Shown: positions 33,191-44,036, counted from the first letter of the stretch. The stretch is 64,000 bases of DNA from Branchinecta lynchi (GCA_023053575.1 JAKZAP010000010.1:17978628-18042627), one strand, 5' to 3'. The notes: a model not told the origin generated them from the letters alone. Made by a program: numbers and translations.

Positions 33191-33312
33191 CAGTGATGGA
33201 ATTTAACCTCAAGATCTAATTTGGTCTGACGCCTCATGGTACTCTGGTCACGTAACCCGGTTTATCGAGTTGCAGGTTTAATTAGAGAAATAATTGGATT
33301 CCTAATTGATAG

Positions 33313-33430
33313 GAGCTCGTGAGCGCCCTCCAGTGGATTGTTTATGCCTTTGAGATCAGCTTTATTCAAGTGGCCACCCAGCAAATACAAGAGGAGGAGA
33401 CGAGCTCATCCTCGTCCATTACTGCGAATG
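33313..33430 (+). CDS. RPTOR: RAPTOR exon 3 of 5 in window
   Basis: 118 bp, phase 0 in and phase 1 out; acceptor GATAG (33308-33312), donor AATG|GTAAGT. It encodes ELVSALQWIV, then a FxQVATQQIQEEET segment and a serine run (SSSSSITAN). In animal RAPTOR the residues after the PMVRK segment are ELVVALSHLV, followed by a stretch ending in ALQFIEEE and a low-complexity linker. Order, phase and position all fit. It is short and less conserved than its neighbours and is easily missed by frame-length criteria; the ELV-AL and QxIxEEE matches together with the phase make the call. The codon split across the junction (G|AT) becomes Asp. Confidence 0.85.
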
Positions 33431-34462
33431 GTAAGTCTGAGTTTCTATTCTTTCCTCAGCCCAGTCTTACTGCGAATCATGTTAGCGGGTCCTAAACGAA
33501 TAGGCATCCCAAAGTTTACTTTCAAGTGATACCGAGACACAGGTGAGTACTTCCTGACTAAAATGTCGAATGGAATCATCAGCGAAAAGGAACTTGGAAC
33601 CAAGCACCCATTAAACCAGCCCATTACTCCCTCCTGAAGCCCCCCCCCCCCCGAACAAAAGAAACATTTATTCAGAGCCTATCTATTAGTCGCTATCAGT
33701 GTTGCCACTGTCCTGTGAGAATACCTGTGCCATTTGGCCGCAAAACCCTGTGACATCCTGGCCTGGTGCCTACGAAATTTGTTCCTTCAACGAAATTTGT
33801 ATTGATGGGATTGATGGTGAGGGGCGTTTTTAAATGACCGTTTTTTACAGCTAATCTGAATTAGATTTCATAATTTCCGTTATAAGTGACATAGGTTTCG
33901 TCGTAACGTGACAAGTGAAAATCCCAGGCAAAAGGTAACGTCAGGTGATCGAAAATGAAAAAACTGGTTTCGAAGTAAACTTCCAGTTTGTTCTTGTAAG
34001 ACGAGCCAATGTTCGTAAAAACGAATAAATACTTTTTTCCGTAACAATTGCCTTGAAATTGGCAAAAGATATAAATCGCAGAGTTCTGTGACATTTTCGG
34101 CAAATTGGCAAGTGTGGAGTCAAAGATCTGTGACAAATCGCAGAATTCTCTGAGACCCGTGACATCACTTTTGTTGTGCGATCTTGGTGCCTGCTGCTTC
34201 TCTGACGACTTTGCGGTTCTTTTCACTTACTTATTTCTTTTTTAGCCACCTTTCGCGCAATAGTAACAAAAGTATGTGCTCAAAGGCCGTATACAAAACA
34301 ACCAGTAACACATCAGAAATATTACTTCCGATGTGCTATTTGGCCTATTACTGCGTAATTTAATTATTCTTAGCGTCAGTGCTCTATCCATATAGTCACA
34401 TCTCATATAACAAGAACGAGCCGTAAAAATTATATCAGGTCAGGACAAGAGAAGAAGAAAGA
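33431..34462. other. Intron sequence without recognised repeats
   Basis: About 1 kb. A 121-codon minus-strand open frame (34226-33861) shows no domain I recognise. A C run lies at 33644-33653. Confidence 0.5.
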
Positions 34463-36670
34463 AACAAGAGCTACGAGCTCATATGGCACTTGTACGAGTA
34501 GGCTGTACAAGAAAGTAGATGCGAACGTCACAAAATACACCCGCCATCCAAAAATGCGGTTCGGAAATAGAAATAGTATATTTAGTTTTACTCATTTCTG
34601 AGCAGCTCCGGCATCGTCTCGATTATCTGTAGCAAATGCACATGACTGTTCAAACTTTCATCCCAATAAATCCATTTGTTTTATCCCTAGACGTGCTACA
34701 CGATTTCCGGTACTCCCTCTATCCCCACCTACCGTGGCAGAATCTGGTTCAAAATAAAAAAAAATCGCCACCTAAAGCATCTTCTGTTAAACCATCTATC
34801 AATTTTCACTCGAATCTGAGCATTTTTGGAAGTTCCGGTACCCCCCCCCCTCCCCCTACCTTGGCCGAATCCGGCCCGGACGCCGAATAAAAAATCAAGG
34901 CCGCATAAACTCGGCACTGTCGAATTTGCATCTAATTCGGTCCATCCGTTTGATTTTTTTGCATGTCAAAAGTCCCCCCCCCCCCATTCTCCTAATCGTG
35001 GTCGCATATAGTTCGAACACATGTTTTGCGTGTCAAGGCCATCGATTCGTGTCACCCATGAAGTTTCACTCGAATCAGACCACTCGTTCGCAATTTATAG
35101 AAGTCAATATCCATATTTCTCTTCTCTTGCTCCCCAAAAAATTTGCTCCCCAAAAAATGCTCGGATCTAGGAACGGTAGTTTGCGGGGGGATGTTGTGTC
35201 AGGTTCTTAAGTTAAGAAAATTCGGGTCGCGAATATGCCTGAAAAGTTTCGTTGTCGTTTTACATCTGGAACTATTCAAACTCACGACTACCGGAATTCC
35301 AGCAAACCCCCTCCAACTCCCCCCCACAGAGCCCCAAAACCATCTGGCTCCGTCAATTTCATCTAGGCCTAATGCTTGTTCCATCTATTAAGTTCCGTCC
35401 CAATCCCTCTGCTTCTAGATAGAGTTTCTTGAGTTTTCCGCCCCCCCCCCCCATCCCCACTGGTATCGGACCCGACCCGGACGTGACACTGAACGTCCGA
35501 GGCGATAGCTCACCAGACAAGTTTCATTCAAATCCGATTACCCGTTCAAAAGTTATGCACGCCACTAGATTCCGGACTCCCTATCCACCCACTCCCCCAC
35601 GATGGTCGGGTCGGGGAAACGGCTGTTCTCAAGTCAATCTGTTCGGATCAACTGACATACCTGCCAAGTTTCATAGCCCTAGGACATCAGGAAGTATGTC
35701 GAACTCGCGGGACTGCTAGAAATCCGGACCCCCACCCCAACTCCCCCACAGTACCCTGATCCGGTCCGGTTATGTCAATGACGTGTCTACGACTTGTGCT
35801 TGTTTTTCCCACCAAGTTTCATCCCGATCCCTCCAAGCGTTTCTCAAAATTTCCGGTTCCCTCCTGCATTTCCCCCCAGTGTCATCGGATCCGTCCCGGA
35901 TTTAAAGTGAGATGTCTGAGACACGAGGTCATCCTGAATGTCAACTTTCATCAAGATCCGATCACCCGTTCGCAAGCTAAACATACCTCAAATTTTGGCT
36001 TCACCCTCCCTCCACCCCCCCCCCCCCCACCCCCAGATGGTCGAATCGGGGAATTGACGATTTCCTATTTAATCTGGTCGGGTCCCTGACATGCCTGTCA
36101 ATTTCCATCGTCCCAGCACATCACGAAGCCCCGTACTCGCGGGATCATTAGAAATTCGGACTTCTCCCCCCCCCCCCCCCGCAACTCCCCCAAAGTGAGT
36201 GGATCCGTTCCGGTTATATCAGTCACATATCTAGGACTTGTGCTTGTACTTTCCACCAAGTTTCATCCGGATCCCTCCACTCTAAGTGTTTTCCAAGATT
36301 TCCGGTTTCCCCCTCCCACTCCCCCCAATGTCACCGGATCCGGTCTGGATTTGAAATGGAGGGTCTGAGACACGAGGTCCTTCCATATATCAAGTTTCAT
36401 TAAGATCCGATCACCCGTCCGTAAGTTAAAAATATCTCATTTTTCCAAATTTTTCCGGATTCCCCATCCCTCCACTCCCCTCCAGATGGTCGGATCGGGG
36501 AAGTGACCATTTCTAATTTAATCTGGTCCAGTTCTTGATTTGCCTGCCAAGTTTCATCGTCCTAGCTTATCTGGAAGTGCCCGAACTAGCAAAACCGGGA
36601 CCGACAGACCGACTGACGGACAGAAATTACAATCGCTATATGGCACTTGGCCGAAGGGCAAGTGCCATAA
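34463..36670 (+). mobile_element. Family C element, longest copy, both ends present
   Basis: Left end AACAAGAGCTACGAGCTC-ATATGGCACTTGTACGAG, nearly identical to the 23410 copy for about 230 bp. Right end hairpin TGGCACTTG (36641-36649) and CAAGTGCCA (36659-36667). It holds at least three long rounds of the internal unit, with C runs of 9-14 bases. The right-hand 60 bp (ACCGACAGACCGACTGACGG before the hairpin) is shared with 50560-50641. Confidence 0.75.
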
Positions 36671-36927
36671 AAATTCATTCCGGCTTGACGAACGGTTTCA
36701 AACAAAGCACATACGTGCTTGGAAAACGCAGCCTCGTAGCATGTCCGTGATAAAATGAGTTAAAAACGAAAAAAAAATCTAAAAACATCAGGCGTGAAAC
36801 CAACTCCAAAGACGTGTCTTGCAGACGCCACGATGAGTTTTGGTAGGAAATTACTTATGTCAGGGAAGCACCGGGACTTTCTCCCACCCGAGATGGCACA
36901 GTCAAGTTACGCAACAAGGCACAACAA

Positions 36928-36985
36928 GACCAAAAGTTTCGATGGGATCCCAAAAATCCAAAAAAGTTCGTCTCGATGGTCTATC
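36928..36985 (+). repeat. Family H left-end fragment
   Basis: AAAAGTTTCGATGGGATCCC with the following AAAAATCC equals the conserved left tip of family H (51565, 53945); nothing else of the family follows. Confidence 0.5.
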
Positions 36986-37635
36986 GATGTAACCTAGATT
37001 TAAGTGTTTACGCAACTGGTAAAAATGATAATGTAGAATAATGAGGTAGTTTCGTAATTTAGTCCCTTCTTCCGATATTATTTTTGTGTTGTTTTTTTCA
37101 ACGCTGGGAAATAGCCTTAGATCATGGGATTACTAACGATTACAGGTTTAACCGATAGCGAAGAAACAAAACCAAAGTGTTATACTCTCGCAACACTTTT
37201 GTCGGGCAAGCCGAACAAAGGTTGCCGCAACACTTCACGTTGCCCAGGCAACGTAGATCTAGTCATACCTGATATCTGAGTCGGTCCTATGTCTATCACG
37301 AACTTTAATGCTTATATCCTTTCTGCAGTCACTACTTTATTCAGCGAAATTCTATGTAGAAGCAAATGCACTACGTTATGTAGTGTATTTACTTTTCCCA
37401 GCAAGAGAAATTCCTCAGTTCGCTTAATCACGAGATGGGGATTATGAGGGAATGACGTTTCGTTCCAGATGGTCCCTCCCGAGGCTGATTTGATTCGTGA
37501 AAATATATGGCATCTGGATTCATTCCAGAGCGGATCTGGGTTTAAGTGGCGAGTAAATCAACGCAAACTGGGATTTTATTTCGTCGCTTATGGTAGATCT
37601 TCTGTCATCGTGAACATTGATCGGTCGCTGTTTTT
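36986..37635. other. Unassigned sequence with a GTTGCC palindrome
   Basis: 37239-37252 is GTTGCCCAGGCAAC, flanked by sequence that also occurs inverted around 32783-32812 (CTAGA-CTACGTTGCCTGGGC). No gene. Confidence 0.5.
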
Positions 37636-38525
37636 ATGGCACTTGCCTTCCGGCCAAGTGCCATATACCGATCACTTTTCCGTCGGTTTGTCGGTCGATC
37701 CGGTCCGGTGTTTGCCAGTTAGGGTACTTCCATATGTGCTAGGACGATGAATTTGGCAGGCATATTAGGGTCCCGCCCAGACTAACTTGGAAATAGTCAC
37801 TTGCCCCATCCCACCATCATTGGGGAAGGGAGGGGAGCCGGAATCCGGAATTTAGTGACATGCTCAACTTTCGAACGGGTGATCGGAACTTAGTGAAACT
37901 TGATAATTGGAAAGATGCCATGTCCCAGATGTCCAGTTTCAAGTCCGGACAGAATCCGATGAATGTGTGGGGGGGGGGGGGGCGGAGGGGGGAACCGGAA
38001 ATCATGTTACACGCTTAGAGTCGAGCGATCGGGATGAAACATGGTTGGAGGAGCAAGCACAAGCCCTAGGTACATCGTTGATAGAACCGGGCCGGATTCG
38101 TGCACTGTGGGGGAGTTGGAGGGGATTCGGGATTTCCGGTGATACAGAGTTAAATTACTTCCAAGTGGGCTAGGACAATGAAACGTGGCACTCAAGTCAG
38201 GGATCCGACCAGATCAAATTGGAAATAGTCAACTTCTCGATTTGACCACCGTGGGGGGAGTGGAGGGAAGGGGAATCTGGAATCCAGAATATGAGGAATG
38301 TATAACTTTGGAACGGGTGATTGGATGGGCATCATCACGGCCAAATGCACAAATAAAATAGTTTTTACGAACTGTACATTCTCGTGATTTCGAAGGACCA
38401 ATATCATTCTTATCTCTAGGGTTTTGCATAAAAATGAATCACAACCAACCCAGGAGTTGACGAATTCCTTCCTGTATCCTCCGACCCAGCCTTGCAAGTG
38501 CCATATGAGCTTCCAGCTCTTGTTA
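37636..38525 (-). mobile_element. Family C element, reversed, both ends present
   Basis: Hairpin end TGGCACTTG (37637-37645) and CAAGTGCCA (37655-37663); other end GCAAGTGCCATATGAGC then CTTCCAGCTCTTGTTA. Short copy (890 bp) with about one and a half internal units. Confidence 0.75.
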
Positions 38526-38764
38526 CCTGTTGCCACTGTCCTACTCACATCTCGTTAATGATAGGGTTGTTGCCATCTTCAATGACATTGGCAATTGAGC
38601 TGTTGCGATTTCAACATTGACATGGTCGCGGGTTTTATTTATTGCTACTGCAATGCATTCATTTCATTAATGATTGACTGTTTATATCTTCAACCATCTT
38701 GATGATTGAACTGTTGTTACCATCGTGATTATTGAGCTGCCGCCATCTATAAAGTTCGTCGGTC

Positions 38765-38905
38765 GCGGTTGTTTTGATCCCAAAAGGTAAGTGACGGAAA
38801 AGGGTAAATGTGAGGATCCTTTTGGTCAAGTTCGTAGGTAGGACCCATAGATGTATATTCAGGGGTGGGGAAGGGGTGTCAAATTATCGGGCGAGAAGAA
38901 TATTT
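38765..38905 (-). repeat. Family H right-end fragment, reversed
   Basis: TTGATCCCAAAAGGTAAGTG, GAGGATCCTTTTGGTCAAG and GGGGTGGGGAAGGGGTGTC match the start of the 6903 copy. Confidence 0.6.
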
Positions 38906-38924
38906 TTTAGACGCAGCTGAATAC

Positions 38925-39065
38925 GAATATGAGAACTGAGCGGGTAAGTCAGCTACATTTAAATGTAGCTGACTTATCCGTTTTGCACCGTCAACTATGA
39001 TTCGCAGTCAGCTTGGGCTGAAGGAATACCTAGCATGATAAAACCCAACGATATAGTCGGTATAG
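38925..39065. repeat. Family E fragment with a perfect 32-bp palindrome
   Basis: 38945-38976 is a perfect palindrome, half-site TAAGTCAGCTACATTT. The E flanks continue on the right (TATCCGTTTTGCACCGTC, GCAGTCAGCTTGGGCTGAAGG). This looks like two E termini joined head to head with their ribozyme regions lost. Confidence 0.7.
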
Positions 39066-39223
39066 GGTGAGGAGACATGCTGTCGCAGGTATTCAGGATG
39101 CAAGTATTACCCTTTCCAAAGCCTCCTCGTCTCTACTGAATATCATCAACAACTGGACCCGACCAGCGCATGACCTTCTCTCTTGTCTCCCCATTTGTGT
39201 TATCTTATGTGTTGTATTTGTTT

Positions 39224-39690
39224 TTATTGCACTTGCAGCCTATGGCTCAAGTGCCATATACCGATCGCAACTCCGTCTGTCGGTCCGGTTTTTTTGTCAC
39301 ACTTTTTCGAGTTAGGGCACTTCCAGATGTGCTAGGACGATGAAACTTCGCAGGCATATCAGGGACCCGACCAAACTAACCTGGAAATACTTAGTTTCCT
39401 GATCCAACCATCTGCAAGGGAGTGAAGGGCGGGGGAATCTGGAAAATTGAGGGCAGTTTGTCACACTTTTTCGAGTTAGGGTACTTCCAGATGTGCTAGG
39501 ACGATGAAACTTGGCAGGCATATTAGGGACCCGACCAAACTAACATGGAAATAATCAGTTTCCCAATCCGACCATCTGGGGGTGTGTGGAGGACGGGGGA
39601 ATCTAGAAAATTGAGTAGTGTGTGACTTTCAAACGTGTGATCGGATTCGAATGAAACTTAATAACTTAATAGATGATAAACTATAGTAGG
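39224..39690 (-). mobile_element. Family C element, reversed, truncated
   Basis: Hairpin end TTGCACTTG / CAAGTGCCA (39227-39256) followed by two near-identical units with TCACACTTTTTCGAGTTAGG (39295 and 39459) about 164 bp apart. No far end is found. Confidence 0.65.
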
Positions 39691-39865
39691 CGGTACTGTG
39701 AAATTATTCCTGGAACAGTATTTGTAGCCGGAAATGATGGATTTCAGTAGGTTGCCTAATTCTTGAAACAGCAAATTAGGATATTACTGGAATCACCCGA
39801 TGAATGTTCCGGTATGCTATGGTGTCTGTCTGCAAAATTCACTTCGGGAAGTTGTGTGACGGGTC

Positions 39866-40445
39866 AAAGAAATAGAAAACCGTGATTTTCGGGGTTTTTT
39901 CTTGATCAGCTAATTATCCCTCTAGGATGATGTGCGAGGGATAAATATAAATTTTTTTAGTGGAAGATTTTATCCAAAGTGGTAAAACGTATAATGGATT
40001 TTTCGAGTGGGCCGTTTTCTGGGTGAAAGCTTCTGCGCTTTCCCAGACGGATGGTAAATTGTAAATATACACAGAGCTCAGAATTGTAAATAATCAGAGA
40101 TTTGTACATATACACTTTTAACATGCACATTTTATCTTTCGTTATTTTATTTTTATCTGCATCCGCACCGTTTTCTTCTGGTTGTTAGTTACATCTCGTC
40201 GTATTGTCTGTTGGTTCCGCATCGTTCTCCTGCTGTTGTGATTGTGGTGGATTTTATGACTTAGTTTTGTTTTGTTTTTCGCTGAGGACGGTTGCCGGAA
40301 GTGCAACCGAAATATCCGAATTTATATTTATCCCTCGCACATATCCTAAGAGGGATAATTAGCTGATCAAGAAAAATAAAAACATGAAAATCACGGTTTT
40401 CTATTTCTTTCGTAATGAATGATCAGCTTGGCTTCAAACCCTATA
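39866..40445 (+). mobile_element. Family D element, copy 1 (Penelope-like architecture, ribozyme motif)
   Basis: About 85-bp inverted termini: AAAGAAATAGAAAACCGTG through GTGCGAGGGATAAATATA on the left, the inverse at 40324-40410 on the right. The right end has an extra 35-bp tail (CGTAATGAATGATCAGC through CCCTATA). TGTGACGGGTC precedes the element (39855-39865) and TGTGACGGGGTC follows it (40446-40457), a probable target duplication. A hammerhead-like motif is at 40278-40320. No protein is encoded. Copy 2 at 41312-41885 is in the same orientation. Confidence 0.75.
40278..40320 (+). ncRNA. Hammerhead-type ribozyme motif in family D
   Basis: Read as RNA: stem I strand UUCG; core CUGAGGA; one extra C; stem II GGUUGC with GCAACC around loop CGGAAGU; GAAA; loop UA; UC; then CGAA, which pairs with UUCG. 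This is the type I layout with a minimal stem III (A-U closed by UA) and predicted cleavage after C40316. Every invariant core position is present. That it cleaves is untested. Confidence 0.6.
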
Positions 40446-40477
40446 TGTGACGGGGTCATCCTGGTAAGCTGCGGTGG

Positions 40478-40760
40478 CGCAAGCTCCGGTAGATTCCCTG
40501 ATCCACCGTCCTCCAGTAAATTCCCCGAGACAAGTTCCGCTAGATTCCTTGAGAAAGATTTCGGTAGATTCACTGAGAAAAATTCCGGTGGATTCCAAAA
40601 TTCTAGTAGATTCCGTGGGGTAAAGTCCGGTAGATCCCCTGATCCAAGCTCCGCTAAATTTCCTGAGTCAAGTTCGGTTAGATTCCTCCTTGAGCAAGAT
40701 TTCGGCAAATGACCTGAGCAAAATTCCGGTAGGTTCCCTGAGCACTAATCCGGTACACTC
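40478..40760. repeat. 24-bp minisatellite open on both strands
   Basis: About ten units such as AGATTCACTGAGAAAAATTCCGGT, mostly 24 bp, with single 18- and 27-bp variants. Because 24 is a multiple of three, both strands stay open (97 codons forward, 105 reverse) with an 8-residue rhythm. There is no sign of a promoter or homologue; an array, not a gene. Confidence 0.75.
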
Positions 40761-40851
40761 CATAAAAATTATAAAGTTCAGGTGAATTTGACAAATTCTG
40801 ACTGGCGTGGCTTCGTCAAACTTTACTGGGTTTTTTTCACAGACCTTCTGC

Positions 40852-40886
40852 GGGGGGGGGGGGGGGGGGGCTCCCCCCCCCCCCCC
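40852..40886. repeat. G19-CT-C14 hairpin
   Basis: Nineteen G, then CT, then fourteen C, followed by CTCTGGACGCCGCTG, a hAT-like right tip. It can fold into a perfect G:C hairpin. Run lengths in such a sequence are unreliable. Confidence 0.7.
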
Positions 40887-41039
40887 TCTGGACGCCGCTG
40901 GTCTTAAGCTCCGTTCACATTGACGCGTTAGCCTTTCACACTGAGTTAGTCACACTCACTTACAGTGAATCGGATCCAAAGTTGTCAAGCTCTTTATAGG
41001 GATTTTGAAGGATTTTCATCGCGGTTGATCACTATGTAA

Positions 41040-41311
41040 GATTCCGTTTATATATGATATGTTTTTACATTTAAAGGCTAGAGGCCATAACAAAAATATA
41101 AAAACAACCTAACACACTATTATACCACACTAAACACCTTTCCCTGTGTAGACTAGAGCCGCTCTGGACCCTCGTCAGGTTTCTTACAATACTAGATGAT
41201 ATAGGCTACTCTCCCTAATTTTCACCAACCAATCCCTTTCTTGAACTCCCCCCTTAAAATGTCCTCCCTTAACCTATCCAGTTCTTCACACGAATACATG
41301 AAAGAAAAATA
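41040..41311 (-). repeat. Probable LINE 3' UTR, interrupted by family D copy 2
   Basis: GCTAGAGGCCATAACAAAAATAT and the C/T-rich following sequence resemble 9105-9330 (CACAGAGGCCATGGGAAAAAA), next to the minus-strand LINE. It continues after the D insertion at 41886. Confidence 0.45.
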
Positions 41312-41885
41312 TAAGGTTTGAAGCCAAGCTGACATTCATTACGAAAGAAATAGAAAACCGTGATTTTCGTGTTTTTTTATTGATCAGCAAATTACACCTC
41401 TAGAGTCTACGATGATGTGCGAGGGATAAATATAGGGTTCTGTGAAGTTATTTTTACAGTGATGGGTAAAGCGAAGGATTATACAATGGCTGGGTGAAAG
41501 CTACTGCGCTTTCCCAGGGAGTTGGTAAATTGTAAGTAGACACAGAATTCAGAATTGTAAAATAATCACAGATTTGTACATACACACTTTTCACACGCAC
41601 ATTTTAATATTCGTTATTTTATTTGAATTTGTTTGTCGTTTCAGTCAGCATCGTTCTTCTGGTTTTTAGTTACATATCGTTGCATGTTTTGTTGGTTCCG
41701 CATCACTTTTCTGTTGGTATTGTGTTGGATTTTATGATTTAGTTGTTTGTTTTTCGCTTAGGACGGTTTGCCGGAAGTGCAACCGAAATATCCGAATTTA
41801 TATTTATCCCTCGCACATCATCCTAGAGGAATAATTAGCTGATCAATAAAAAAACCCGAAAATCACGGTTTTCCATTTCTTTCGT
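41312..41885 (+). mobile_element. Family D element, copy 2, with 14-bp target duplication
   Basis: Direct copy of 39866-40445, diverged by substitutions and small indels. ATGAAAGAAAAATA occurs at 41298-41311 and 41886-41899. Here the extra tail (32 bp, TAAGGTTTGAAGCCAAGC through ATTACG) is on the left, and it is the reverse complement of the right tail of copy 1. The ribozyme motif at 41753-41796 is broken. Confidence 0.8.
41753..41796 (+). ncRNA. Mutated hammerhead-type motif in family D copy 2
   Basis: Same order as 40278-40320, but the core reads CUUAGGA (the invariant G5 is U) and stem II has an extra U. Probably inactive. Confidence 0.55.
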
Positions 41886-41899
41886 ATGAAAGAAAAATA

Positions 41900-43799
41900 A
41901 ACTCACATCGATCTCCCTCACCTCCAAAGTAAGGATCAATTTCCTCCCTAACACTACCCAAATACTTTATTCGTTCCCAAGTGGCAGGTTCTCTACAATG
42001 AAATTTATAGTTAATTTCGTCCCCTCCTTATTTAAACCCGCTTCAAAACTAATTTCTTAGTCCCATGTCTCGTTTACAGCTGCTTATAAACTAGACCCAC
42101 TATCTCTCATCTTAATAAGACCCACTCTCTTTCGTCCTAGCTATCCGCATCCTCCCGCTTCTCTCAAACATCTCGTATATAAACTGTCGCTGTTCCCTGG
42201 ATTTCTGGTTTATTGTGTTTCTGAACGCTCTATTGATTTTCTTTTAACAGATTTATGTGAATCCTAATTTTATTATTGGTTTTCCACTAAACCTGACAGT
42301 CAGGTTCTCGGATCCGGAAAATGGGATCTCAGGGATAGCCTAGTCAGGGAAAGTGAAAGAAAGGAAGTTAAAGAAAGTTTTGTAAACTTTAAGACGATTG
42401 TCGAGTCGAACTGGTTGTATAGTAAAATTGGCTTCAACCTATTTTTCTGGTACAGGATCTGACTTCTTCTTTTTATCTCACTAAAAGCCTTTTTTTTATT
42501 CCCGTTAGCATCGTCTGTAATTTAACTTTTTAATATTTTTATGACAAGACCGTGAAATCACATTTCTCACTTTTGTAGCTACTCCTCCTTACCTCAGTGA
42601 CTTTGATTTTAATACATTTTTACCCACTTTTAACTAGTCACGTTAACTTCGAAAATAACCAAAGCATTAATTTGATCGCCATTTCTAAGTAAGAATTCCT
42701 GATCACGTCCGCACGACGCCCGTACACTTTTGCTGCGCCACATAGCAATATTGTATATATACAGTAGAGGAATCCATCTTTGAAACATCTCTTAATGCCC
42801 CCCCCCCTCCCTGGTATCTCTTGTGTCCGTGAAAGAATGATATGGCAAGCCATATACAGATCCAGCTAACAATCAAATCTTTCACCTTCTTTTGGCATTC
42901 CCCATTTGTGATTATGATTTACATTTGAAAACTCTTGTCTTCAGTTGGGCTACTTTGAACTGGCTGGTGTTGATTGGCTGGTGTTAGAATTCGTAGTGCA
43001 GTTCAGCGCTTCCATTGTCTCTTTATAATCGCTTGTGACAGGTGTTGATGAGACAAGTTGATGAGTAGAAAATATGCAATTTGCTTCCCGAGCAATGGAA
43101 GTTTTGCACTGTCGTTGGAGCAGAAAGTCAAATCTGTCATGACCCCCCCCCCCCCCCCCGGGGTAAGGTGCAGGAAGGTAATTGGTTAGTTTTTTCGTTT
43201 TTTTAGAGGCAAGGTTTTGTCTGAGAGTAGGAGCAGTGACCACTCTGCGTATTATGTTTAAAATGTAAAGATTGTGGTTCTCGGCGTCCAGGAATGGACT
43301 GAGTGTTTTGATTATGTGTGATTTATATTCTTATTTGTTACTAAACCCATTGAACTTGACTTCAGCCCAGTACCTTGTGGATTCATATTTTTACTACATA
43401 CCTGTCAGAAGGGTTGATAAAAATACATCGAGGACTTTCAGAAGCTAGTCAGATTGAAGCGCTGGAGTGGAATAAGGCAAATTTGAACGACGGAGTGCGT
43501 GCTTTCGCCGGTGTCTGCGAAACGTCCTTAATCGGAACGTTTCCATGGCAAAATGTTCCCGTTTAAAACATGGGCCGTCTCGGGAAAACGGGTCATTTCC
43601 GTAAAGCGTTTCGCCATCAAGTTTCTTAGCGGGGACGTTTTGGCACGGGGATGTTCTGCCGTGGTGCCATTTGTAAGTTAGCCCTTAGGTTAATGTGCCT
43701 CAGACTGGTCTGATCTTCAGCAGTAGTATCCAGTAGCATCCAGTCTTGGCCCAGCGAATTTAATTCAGATGGCAGTTATTCTTGAATAGTATTGACTAA
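41900..43799. other. Unassigned intron sequence, 1.9 kb
   Basis: C runs at 42799-42807 and 43143-43158. 43480-43680 has loosely repeated AACGTTT / GGGGACGTTTTGGCACGG phrases resembling 8640-8760. No gene could be supported. Confidence 0.45.
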
Positions 43800-43990
43800 C
43801 GATTTTATCGTTCCAACCTGACTTCGAATCATATTTGACAGTGCAGAACCGATACGTCAGCTGAATTTTATTAGAGCTATATGACCTATTTTATTAGAGC
43901 TTTATAAGAGCCGACATAGAATTCAGCTGACATATCCGTTTTACACTGTCAAACATAGTAGTGTCGACTGCCTTTTAAACTGTATTTGAA
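43800..43990. repeat. Family E termini, head to head, without ribozyme core
   Basis: GATACGTCAGCTGAATTTTA-TTAGAGC on the left and GAATTCAGCTGACATATCCG on the right are inverted. The middle has TTTTATTAGAGCT twice. Confidence 0.6.
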
Positions 43991-44036
43991 GAACCCTAAC
44001 ATGTTCAGTTATTTCTTTCTGATTGATATTTTAATT

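Noticed and set aside
33338..33529. Basic frame overlapping RAPTOR exon 3 in another register
   Set aside because: It is a shadow; the RAPTOR frame is offset and bounded by splice sites.
35772..36089. Proline-rich frames around C runs (also near 22793, 34826, 35429)
   Set aside because: PPPP stretches come from poly-C inside family C or B elements.
39866..40445. Family D considered as a Mutator-like foldback
   Set aside because: Target duplications of about 11-12 and 14 bp, the one-sided tail and the ribozyme motif fit Penelope-like elements better; kept open as an alternative.
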